Below are positions 41,954 through 52,575 of a DNA stretch of 64,000 nt, piece after piece. Numbering within the stretch: position 1 is the stretch's first letter; each line of letters begins with the position of its first letter. The DNA comes from Stenocarpella maydis. Lineage: Eukaryota > Ascomycota > Sordariomycetes > Diaporthales > Diaporthaceae. The stretch covers positions 259,658-323,657 of the forward strand of contig NQMI01000035.1 of the NCBI GenBank assembly GCA_002270565.1, given 5' to 3'. The notes beneath the pieces were generated by a model. That model made no database searches and was not told the origin of the DNA. It saw only the letters and a program-made list of their open reading frames with translations. The translations under genes and the position numbers were made by a program.

Positions 41954-44900
41954 GAACGCGGAGATTCGCACCCATAAAAACGGAGGGTACACGGATACAG
42001 CCCCCAGCGCTAGGCTACAGCCAATCAGATCGCTTCATTAGCCCCACTTTCAACTACACCTCACCACCCCTTCAGTGCTTTTTACAGCTACAGCACCCAA
42101 CGCACTATAATGCCCCCATTACCACCAACTTATAAATAATAACCCTTAATCAACGCTTTGCTATAGCAATCAAATTCTCATTAGAATTAATTATTTTTAT
42201 ATTAAAAAGAAGATTTAATCAATCAGATATCGAATTTTTAGCATTACAGTAATAGTATAGCTACCTAATTATTCAGGTCTTAAGGCACAATAGCAAGCTA
42301 ACTATTACAACTAGAATACTAATATTACTACTGCAAATTATTATTAACCAGTACTTTCCAACCCTCCTACCTTCCTTAAACTTTTCTAGGGTAGATATAA
42401 CACCTATAAGGACCTTAAGGCTGATTTAGATAAAGCTATAAAATCTGCTAGATTCCTAATAGTAATTAGAAGGTTTAAGCCTATATAAGTAGATTTAGAG
42501 TACAGCAGAGGTATACTGCAATCTTTAACTATAAAAGTCTCTAATGCTTCAACAATTAAAGCAAACTGCAGATAGCAAGCCATCGCCTATATAACAAGGG
42601 CATCATTAGGCAAGTAGGTACTAGTGATCTAGGAGGGCGTGTATACTTACCATGGCCCTTAGGAGGTACCTGAAGCCCAGTAAGGCTGGGTGAAGCTATC
42701 ACAAGATCATTACAACTTCCTTACCCGCATGGCTGTAAACCCAGCCCTTATAAAGCCTTAGAGACTTATAGCAGCTCTACGCCAAGAGTACCCAGGTATA
42801 CTGCTGGGGCTAAATACTATAAAGGACTGGCTGGCAGCCTATTGCAAGAAGCAGCAGGGCATCTATACACCTACCCAAGCAGCATTAGACTGGCTTAAGA
42901 AGGAGGGCTGCTAGTACTATTGGGCTACTAATAAGGAGGGAAGCATTATAGGCATTTTTTCTGGTGCAAGAAGTAGCAGCTAGCGTGAGTTCAAGAGCCA
43001 CGCTTCACGTGTAATCTCTCGCTTAACTATACCTATTTAACTAATAGCAAGAAGATGCCCTTCTTTTAAGGCATAGTAGTAACCTATACGAAGAGAATAT
43101 TACCACTATTCCAAGGAGTTATTAATAATGAGAGAGAATCTGGCTTCCGGTGGCTTCTTGAGCAGCTTTACGGTCTTCTCCACAAGTGCTAAATTAAGCC
43201 TCCAAGGCTCTTTATTACTAACTATAATAACGCTCTGATTAACGCCCTCAAGTATGAATTCCCCAGGGCACGCCATTAGCTGTATATCTTCTACATTAAT
43301 ATAAACATTATCCTCAACATTAAGAAGAAGTAGCATAAGCCGGGAGCCATGGGGCTAGCAATGGGAGGCCCGAAGGCACCAGCGCCGGGAGCTCCAGAGG
43401 AAAACACCACAGAGGTCGCCAAGGCCAAAGATCTTAATAAGGAGGATAAGGATCTTGCTTCCCTTATAGCGCTAGCAAGAGGGAAGGCTATAGTACCCTT
43501 ATGGGTGCCTAATAAGGTGCTATATACTCAAATAGCCCTCTTCAACCTCCTCAAGTTTATAGAGTACTCTATAAATTGCAAGATCTATAATATAGCTTAG
43601 CAATAGCTTTAAGAGGTCTTCTTAAACCAGATAGTAATCATCCAGTACCTTAAGATATAGTATATTAATAAGGCTAAGGAGATTATCACCAAATGGGCAG
43701 CCTATTAGATCTGCAAAACCCTNCATAAGTGCTAAATCAAGCCTCCAAGGCTCTTTATTACTAACTATAATAACGCTCTAATTAATGCCCTTAAGTATGA
43801 ATTCCCTAGGGCATACCATCAGCTGTATATCTTCTACATCAATATAAACATTATCCTTAACATTAAGAAGAAGTAGCATAAGCCGGGAGCTACAGGGCCA
43901 GCGATGGGAGGCCCGAAGGCACTAGCGCCGGGAGCTCCAGAGGAAAACACCACAGAGGTCGCCAAGGCCAAAGATCTTAATAAGAAGGATAAGGATCTCG
44001 CTTCCCTTATAGCGCCAGCAAGAGGGAAGGCTATAGTACCCTCATGGGTGCCTAATGAGGTGCTATATACTTAAACAGCCCTCTTCAACCTCCTCAAGTT
44101 CATAGAGTACTCTATAAATCATAAGATCTATGATATGGTTTAGCAACAGCTTTAAGAGGTCTTCTCAAACCAGATAGCAATCATCCAGTACCTTAAGATA
44201 TAGTATGTTAATAAGGCTAAGGAGATTATCACCAAATGGGCAGCCTATTAGATCTGCAAAACCCTTAACTTTAGCTTGCATATAACCTCCTCTACTAAGC
44301 GAATGCACCGGAAGCTAAAGGTATACCTGGGCTACAGGATAGGGAATCTTCTCTATCTAATAATAGCTGATTATAAGGCTATTAATGATACTGCTTATGG
44401 CTTCCATTAGGAGGAGGTAAAGCAGAAGACATTATCACTTTAGAAGTTTAATAGCAAGAAGTAGCTTGGTTAGCTGCTACTGCAGGTCTTAAGGGCGGCG
44501 CTAGAGATACTCACGATTAAGCACCAGAAGGCATTAAGGATGCTTCAAAAAGAAGCCCCACGGAGTTACTGCAGACCTTCTAACTACAGCTATACAGTCT
44601 ACATACAATATAGCGTGATCTATACAAACCGTATTACTAATAAAGAGGAGGTTTTACTTCCTCTCAAGAAGAGCAATATATATAAAAACTACTACCTTAA
44701 TTATAACCTCTCCCTTAAGAACCCTCTCCTTAGTATACACTCGCTAAAGAAGGTTATCACTATAAAGGGCAGACCTTATAAGAATGCACCATTTACAGCT
44801 AATAAAGAGGGTCTCTTTAAGAGCTATAAGAAGGCTATAATAGGTAAAAAGATAACCTCCACCATAATGAGCCTTAATAGCAATGCTAGCAATAAGATAA

Positions 44901-45516
44901 GGGTAATAACGGCTTTAATATAGCATATGAATTCAGCTTTTAAGTATAATAACGTGACCCTCCAGTCCCTAGATGAAGAGGATGCCCGTGGCAGTAATGC
45001 CCAGCATGCTAACATCCCTTAGAGCTAGCAGCTAGCGAGAAGGGTCATAAAGAAGGCAAAGCAGCAGCCTTAGAAGTAAAGGCCGCTATTAGACATCACG
45101 AGATTGATTACGCAGACCTCAGCAACAGGCATACCCTTAAGCACAAGGTCAGGGGCTAAGCAGCAGCATATAGCAGCTATTGGAAGCATCAACCAGTTGC
45201 CACGGGTAGATCTAACTATTGGGGACCTCGTCAGCAATAATGACGACAATAACGAGGTGGAGGAGATTCAAGATAAGATTGTAGTCCATACAGACTAGAT
45301 ACATAGCAAAATACTATCGATTTGAGCGATTCCTACTGCAGCAAGTATAGCGATAGTAGCATTGCTAAAGCGATAATGAGGACTACCGGCAGTAACGGCG
45401 GCTAAGGTCAAAATAATGGTTTACATACTAATTTGGGTGGTGCGCGTTATACGTGCACTGGGGGCCTACATGTACCCGTGTACCCTCCGTTTTTATGGGT
45501 GCGAATCTCCGCGTTC
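41954..45516 (+). mobile_element. RIP-degraded Mutator-like element (MULE), possibly chimeric in the assembly
   Basis: The terminal inverted repeats are about 45 bp and nearly perfect: GAACGCGGAGATTCGCACCC at the left faces its complement ending at 45516, continuing inward through ATAAAAACGGAGGGTACACGG. The plus-strand interior gives a broken transposase: IYTPTQAALDWLKKEGC (about 42870), LPLFQGVINNERESGFRWLLEQL (about 43100-43160) and FITNYNNALINALKYEFPRARH (about 43205-43275), parallel to the MULE transposase at 53.8-54.9 kb. It is full of stops from transitions, including TGG-to-TAG at about 42291. The 8-bp flanks do not match each other, unlike the two relatives. An N at 43723 sits between two 542-bp copies of the same segment. 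Confidence 0.85.
43181..44265 (+). repeat. Tandem 542-bp duplication inside the MULE, joined at an N
   Basis: 43181-43722 and 43724-44265 are the same segment of the transposase region, equal in length and differing by scattered transitions (for example TTAGCTGTAT against TCAGCTGTAT, TATGGGTGCC against CATGGGTGCC). The single N at 43723 lies exactly between them. The second copy then continues into the rest of the element. This looks like two element copies merged at a contig join rather than a real duplication. Confidence 0.8.
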
Positions 45517-45639
45517 CAACCTTTTCATAACAAACTCAATATATCAACCCACAGGACTCAACCTTATTCTTTCAGAACCCACCTCCGGAGATCCGTTTAG
45601 ATATCTACTCTTACATTTTCTATTCAACACGCTTATCGT

Positions 45640-46800
45640 TTAGCAAGCTGCATCTGAGAAATATCGACATGCGCCCAGCCCCCAATAGCCTGGGCGTCCT
45701 CCGTGTCTGCCATTGGGTTACTGACGAGATCGGAGACAGCTGGTTCGGCCAGGTCCTGTCCAGCTTCCATGACCCAGAGACAATGTTTGACAAGCTCACC
45801 GACCTGGATCAGCGGACTCTCGGAAAGCTGCGCCACATGCGCTATTGATGCCGTCACGGACTAGAGCTGTATTCAAATGTCTTCGAACATGGAGGATACC
45901 TAGAATAGAGATACAAGCTGCACCATATCTTCAAGTTCTTGCGCGGCCTGCGCCTTGACAGGCCTACCGTTGCCGGCGATGATAGCGCACAATTGAGATA
46001 CCTTCATCTAGATGTCCTTGATCAATCACAGTGACGGGTGAAAGGAACTCTACAATTTATCTAACAACTCCGTGATGCTCGGCTACGGAGTATGTGACAA
46101 GCTGTATGGGAAGTATGAGTGGCACAACGGCCGCAGCGGCTTGCTCGTGCGTGCCTAGCAGCTATTCACCTGGACCCAAGCACTTGCAGACCGAGGTGGA
46201 CCCACAGCGTACGTGACCATTGACCGGTCGACGGACGCGGCCTTGAGTGGCTGCATGACCTCCAAACCAGCTACCTGCCAGGCCTTTGCTGATCACGCCG
46301 CCGAGCCTGGAAGATAATCCCAATACGGTATTGGGTCGCACACCGCTCTGATGATGACTGGTGAAAGGAGAAGGAAATTCTAGTCGTTGCGAGGAGAGGG
46401 AAGGGCGTTGGCTACACCGAGAACGGGACCTCGCCAATGATGAAAGATGACATTCGGGAGCACTGCCCGGGCATGGCCTGGGGGCAGATCCGCTACCTGG
46501 AATCGTCCGGCACGAGGAAGAATTAGGGCCGGACTTCGACAACGACGACGGCGATGACGATGACGAAAACCGATTTCAGGATATGGACCCGGATGTGCCT
46601 CGCGTTTTAGCCCGTTTAATGCGACCTGAGGTGCACCAGGGTGACAGACCTCGCAACAGCAATGAGGTAGTGGGAACTGAAGCCAATGAACGTGGCTGCC
46701 CCATAATGATAGACACCTACGAACACGCCGATGACCATGAGTGGAGTCCTTATCACACTGTTTCCTCACCGGACTACCCAAGAGGGAGAGGGGGGACTTC
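45640..46800 (+). pseudogene. Decayed gene of unknown family
   Basis: Composition returns to normal right after the MULE. The plus strand gives LGVLRVCHWVTDEIGDSW, then DPETMFDKLTDLDQRTLGKLRHMRY before a stop, then LHHIFKFLRGLRLDRPTVAGDD. After several stops it continues with MMKDDIREHCPGMAWGQIRYLE and an Asp-rich run. The LRHMRY-type motif recalls fungal F-box-like proteins, but I cannot name a family with confidence. No intron model restores it. It may have been broken when the element inserted. Confidence 0.35.
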
Positions 46801-47543
46801 TGACTGAGTTGCGTGGTGCAACTGACTGACTCTAGGGCCGCTGCTGTCCGAGGGGATAATGGGATGGCCTTATAGAACAGGACATAGTACTATTCTATAT
46901 AGCTATCCGTATAGGCAAAGAGACCATATCTGGTAGAACAGCTTTTAATAATTATAATATTAGCTGGCCCTTAGGAAGGTTTCATACCCCCTTAAACTAT
47001 TTATTATATTATAGAAGCTTATCTTAATATTTATTATTAAACCAAGCTTTAGTTATATCTATAAGCATACGTTAAACTAGGTTAAGTTAGAAAATATAGA
47101 GGTAGATTTCTAATTTCTTATATCTTAAAGTGGCGGCGCGTCTAAGGGTTCTTAATAGTGGGGTTGAATTGAAGTGATTGCACTTGCAGTCACGTGGCCG
47201 CCAGTGCTGGTGCCTCTCCGCTAGTGTCGTTGCCCCCACTCACAAAGCCGTACCTCTTACTATTAGTGATTGTAATACCTGGATTTACTTGAGCTGAGAC
47301 CTGATAATCTAATCGTGCGGGGCTCATGCAGGTCTTATCGATAAGCCTAATCCACCACCCTGCTTAATGAGCACCAGGCCTCCCTTTCCTCATCTCTTCT
47401 CTTTCAGCAAACCTACATACACTTTTAAAATCAACAACATTCGACGTGGATCTCAAAACCTTTTGACGCAGCTTCAAAGTGACGCCACACCGTCAACCAA
47501 GGCTGCTAAAGCACACTGTCCGACCTCCAGCATCTATGGCAAG
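46801..47543. other. Intergenic region with a short AT-rich remnant
   Basis: 46880-47110 is AT-rich and decayed. 47150-47360 looks like promoter sequence of the next gene. An in-frame ATG at 47367 could extend the next protein by 59 residues; I prefer the start at 47544. Confidence 0.35.
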
Positions 47544-48570
47544 ATGACAGTCGATCAGGTCGATGAGCGAACCCGCCTTCTCCCCCCTGTCTTTGGAGTT
47601 GAAACGAAATATCGATACCAGTATAGGTTTCCGCAAAGGCTCCTAATTGCTTCCTTAGCGTCCGCTCTTGTCTTTGTGTTCTTCAGGTTGTTCTCCACAC
47701 GGCCTTCGCCCCCTGCCTCGCCCCCTCCTGTCGACACGCTAGTCTGCTACTCCGGTCTGAACACATCCAGGGGTTACGCAAGCGCTGAAGCTCTGAACAG
47801 CAACGTTTTCAATTTTTGTAGCAAAGCTGCCATGATGTTTCCTGATACCTATTTTGGCTGGGCACTGTCCCAGACGTACTATCTACACACGCCTGACCAG
47901 TACACCATGACCGTGACAGTGTCAGATCAGAAAAAAGGCTTCAACCAATATCAGTGCGTCGAAGCTATGAGCGCCATTATCGACGACTGCGATGTCGCCC
48001 TGGAAGATTTGAATCCGATGAACTGGAAGCAAGGCGGCAAGCGCATGTTACAGCAAAATACGTACGAGATTGATATTTTTCGACAAAACCGGCCTTGGCC
48101 GCCCCCTACTAAGCCGAGACAGAGTTGTACGTCCTGGTATAAATTCATTCTGCAGCATTATGATATATACGGCGCCGGCTGGGCGAACCATGACTGGGGA
48201 CAAAAGTCGCTTCTGCCGGCTATTAATCCGTGTTGTGGATCCGGTATGTTTGAAAGTGAATGAGGAGCTCAAAAGATGGACGTTCATCTGCGAGATGATG
48301 GCGACTGATCACGTATCATGAACAGGAAGCCTGACTGGGTGGAATTTTCGATATTTCAACCAGCCCGACGAACACGGATACGAGGTATGTAGAAAATATT
48401 ATGGCCACAGTCCTCTTACTGTCAGAAATCCGCTTACTTTTGCTGCTGCGAACTAGTGGCACGCATGGTTCAACACTGCTCTTGGAACAAGGGGACGTTG
48501 CTTTGATAATAGTATAGTACAGTGCGCAGCCGGAGGTCCGTGCGATTCATATTGTCGTGGGAATGGCTAA
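47544..48570 (+). CDS. Type II membrane protein with Cys-rich extracellular domain, function unknown
   Basis: Proposed CDS: 47544-48243, 48326-48384, 48457-48570; 290 residues; introns of 82 and 72 nt with GTATGT donors. A short cytoplasmic N terminus (MTVDQVDERTRLLPP) is followed by one membrane helix at about 33-50 (LLIASLASALVFVFFRLF), a Pro/Ser-rich stalk, and a luminal domain with about ten Cys, ending GSLTGWNFRYFNQPDEHGYE|WHAWFNTALGTRGRCFDN and CAAGGPCDSYCRGNG. The splice junctions keep the frame. The paired Cys near the end suggest disulfide bonds. I do not recognise the family. It is outside the likely biosynthetic cluster. Confidence 0.72.
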
Positions 48571-51500
48571 AGCAAGCGGCTTTTTAAATGAGGGCAAGTC
48601 CTAATAACGCCTGGATCAAGATGCTTGTACGCAGTAGCATCTCATGCATTGTCATTTAATTGGATACCTAGGTAGACTTTGGGCTTATCAATCTTGTACA
48701 CGAGTAGGTCGAGTGCGTTATCGGAGATGTGCGCCAGTTTTCAGTTCGGCGTTTAAGGGTTGCGGTCGACTATGTCGATTAGCGATGGCGTTGGTTTCGT
48801 GGACAAGGTGATCTACTGCTTGCGGACAATGTACAGGCATCAAATAATTCATATTTTCTCTGCGGCTTCTTTTAGCATCGGTCCACACCAAACAGTTCCA
48901 CAGTGTTTATTGAAGCCCGTGACTTGAGATGCTAGACATCAGGTGGTCTCTTGCTGAGAGGTAGCGTAATATGTATTGAGCGGCTTTCACCAGAAAAGTG
49001 CTCATGAGCGATTTCGGGGTCTCATAATTACACCATAGCTTCCAACGCTGTAATGGAATTTATTAAGAGTCCTTTGAGCCTTTCTCACGATATCTCACCT
49101 CAGCTGTCGTCTTGTAAAATAAACCTCAACTGCCATAGAAACTTGGTAAAGGTGAACAACACGTGGTACGCACCCACAATAGCCAAGTTGATAAGCTTGT
49201 CTCTGCCATCCTAGTGCTCCTTCTACAGCCAAGGTATCCCAGGGCCGCCCGCACAACCATCATACTCCTCTCCAGATGTCAAGCTACTCCGTGTAAAGCT
49301 CACCAGTGGCTTCTGCAGCCAGCCTGATGCACTCAGGAGTCTTCTCAGAGGCAGGCGGTGGGTCTCAACAAATCATGCTATGTCAGTCTTACAACCAATC
49401 ATTATGAATACGGCAACAGCAAGAGGGATTTTCTGCTTGATGCAGAGTGCTGGGAGTACGTTCCTCTGAGTAGCTTTGGTCTCCCAAGAACTTGCAGAGC
49501 TATCAGCTTGTGGTCGATGAAGATTACAGGGGTCCAATCCTCCGTCCAATTCCGGGTTTAGAGATGGTATATACTGTAGCTGGTTTCTTTTAATGCTATC
49601 ACAATTTCACCTTTTTTGAAAAATGAAGGAAGAAAATAGAAGAGGAAGAGGAAGAAATAACTGCGGCGGTCCCTTCATACAGTCGTAGACGCTCAACAAC
49701 ACAGTGTTAAATAAGAAATGCTATAGTAGCTGCACGCCAAGCCTCTATCCCTCCCCCCCTTCATCTCCTTAATAATACAACTTTGCTTTGGGTACCACAG
49801 CTAATCTTCTGTCTACATATATGAAGTTACGATTATGAAGACCTTAATAAATCGTGATTAAGGGAAAACCAGAACCTGATCCATCTGACTTGAAGCAAGA
49901 CTTTCGCCAGTAGTGGGGTCGCAACTCCCGCGCTATGATCCACAGGACATGGGAGTCTCAAGGATTTGCTTGTGCTAGCACAGACCACGATGTTTCTATC
50001 CCCTGAGGGGAATCAATGACGCTGGTTCACGCCTAGGAAGGCGAGTAACCTGGTATACTACCCGGCATCAGCGATGCTCCGGTTGTTCGTTAAGCTGGCG
50101 GTGATGGATTTGCATCTATTATTTTCACTGAGAAACTGAACACATACCTACTTAGGGTACGTTGGGTGAACTCAGGAACGATCCTTGGCATGCGTGGTTA
50201 GTAAGCGATTTTTAAAGGTGCTGGAAAAATCAGACTGAATATCTAACTACAGATAATTTGTAACTAGATCGATCCATAATGTAATCAGGACATCCAAGCA
50301 TAAGCTCATTAATAATCCCCTTTCCGGTGTATGTATCATTTTGTTTAAAAAATTTCTAATTGTGGGCTTTGAGAACCTGAGTCAGATATCCCCGACCCGG
50401 AAGCTTATGTAGTCTTGGACCTGGGACCCTAGCGAAGATCACCGTTAAGGCTGCATGGCGCATCTTGCTTAGACGGGCCCACATGTATGCATGCAATTTT
50501 CACAGGGCCTTCCCAGTGTACGGAGTACCGGTATTGCATTGACTATTAAAGGCTACATCGTTAAGCATTTATAACTGTAAAAGGGGACTGCTGCAGCACT
50601 TCCTTTTTAAGAAAAGATACTGCAAACCTTTTAAAATGAAACCAGCTTCCCAGTGTAAAGAATTCTTTATGGTATATTGGAAATTTCTGCCCGGAAATTT
50701 TCACCGATGTTCTATAGTCTAGGGAACTATTCACCCAGGTTCGCTGTCACATTGCATACAGATCTCCGAATGACATCACATACCTATGAATCAGTCACTA
50801 GTATACTGTAGTTAGCAACGGGCAGGCCGACGTAACATCACATGCACTAGTGATGCCTGCTATCGAGTGGATCTCAGCTGGGTCCTTGTTATCGTTTTGA
50901 CTCCTCGATCTAGTTTGCTATCAAAGCATAGTCAATATCCCGAGCCATTCAATTCACAGTTCAAAAAGACACGCTTTCTTCACTGGCATGCATCATCTAA
51001 CCTGCATGCCGATTTTAAGTAAAGCTAGAGAGCGGCTGTGCCTGTTTCGTGTAGATTCAGCAGCTTTCTTTAACCTAATCACGGGGCGAAGTCAAGCATG
51101 CAGCGCATGTATCTTCTATACAGCTATCACCATACCTAGGCCCCAAGGAGACCTAGAAAGTATCTATCATCTCCTGTTCCAACTTGCCCTAGACCTTCCA
51201 TACATCTTTAAATTCGCTGGTAAGGTGCCTTCTCTATCGTGCCCTGTTGACTTTCTACCGCATCAACTCCTCTACCAAGAGCCCTCAGGGCACACAACAA
51301 CAAGCCTCTTATCTTACTACTTAATTACCTACCTCAGTGGAAATTTCCACAGCACAATATGCAGTCATTAATGAGAACGATCTTCTCTATATTACATATG
51401 TACATCGTAGATATATTGCGCCTGGCTATTTTCTGGGACCGCCGGGTTCTTCCGCTTAATAAGTACTTAATAAGTATCAGGAGTCCCACTTTATTTATGC

Positions 51501-51774
51501 GCCAGTGTCAATACGAGTCCCACTGTGCAGTAAGAACAAGGCCCTCTTGATGGCGAAGTATTGAGAGGCACTCAAAGCCCCTTCCTGCTTCTTTAATACT
51601 TGAACCTCCCTTCTCTTCGTTGTTGGATGCCATCAGCGCACTGGCGCCACGTTGATCTTCTACTGTCATTAGTCTTGAACCGGTCTGCATTGTCTCTACA
51701 TCCTCTTACGCAGACTTTGACTTGACCTGCTGGACCTGGCCACAGATCTCGGCATCCCTCGCACTGCGTATATC
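48571..51774. other. 3.2-kb region without a supported gene
   Basis: Composition is close to the genic average but frames are short and broken. A purine-rich tract (GAAGAGGAAGAGGAAGAAA) is at about 49640. 50988-51371 is an open frame of 127 codons without domain-like pattern, which I do not call. The last ~300 bp should hold the promoter of the GMC gene. Confidence 0.4.
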
Positions 51775-52567
51775 ATGTCATTTTCTCTTCTCCTCCGGCT
51801 TCTACCCCTTGTGGGTGCTGTCCCGACTATTCATACTCCAATCGATGCCGCTAGAAACGAATTGTTCGACTACATAGTCGTCGGGGGTGGTACCAGCGGT
51901 CTCGTGATTGCCAATCGCCTGAGCGAAGACCCCAACGTGTCTGTCCTGATCATTGAGGCGGGTGAATCTGTCTGGAACAACACCAACGTTACTAGCACTG
52001 CCGGCTATAGTCTTGCCTTCGGAACCGCCATCGACTGGGAGTTCAAGACTGAGCCTCAGCTGTACACTGGCAACTCCACCCAGACCATCCGCGCCGGCAA
52101 GGCGCTTGGAGGCACCAGTACCATCAACGGTAAATTCTGATAACCTGGACGTTCTTCCTCATATATACTACCCAAACTGACCTGAGTTTCTGACAGGAAT
52201 GGCCTACACCCGTGCTCAAGTTCCTCAGATCGATGCCTGGGAACAGCTTGGCAACGCTGGCTGGAACTGGAGTGCCCTTTTCCCCTACTACGTCAAGAGC
52301 GAAAGCTTTCAAGCCCCTCCAGTTTCTCGAGACGTCGCGGCGCATCTCACCTACATAGAAGCAGACCATGGTTACACTGGTCCTCTGCTTACGGGCTGGG
52401 ACCATACAGAGACAAATACGTCCATCCCGGCCATTCTTAACGAGACTTATACAACCATGGGGTTATCCTGGAACCCGGATATCAACGGCGGAAACATGGT
52501 CGGGCACTCCGTGTATCCCCGCACCGTCGACGAGACCCTGAGCGTCCGCGAGGACGCCGCCAGGGCT

Positions 52568-52575
52568 TACTATTA
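52568..52575. repeat. 8-bp target site duplication (mate at 55512-55519)
   Basis: TACTATTA lies directly outside both ends of the MULE. The duplication falls inside a Tyr-Tyr-Tyr codon run of the GMC gene. Confidence 0.9.

Noticed and set aside
50988..51371. 127-codon open frame as a gene
   Set aside because: No domain, no hydrophobic or compositional pattern of a protein, and no conserved neighbour.
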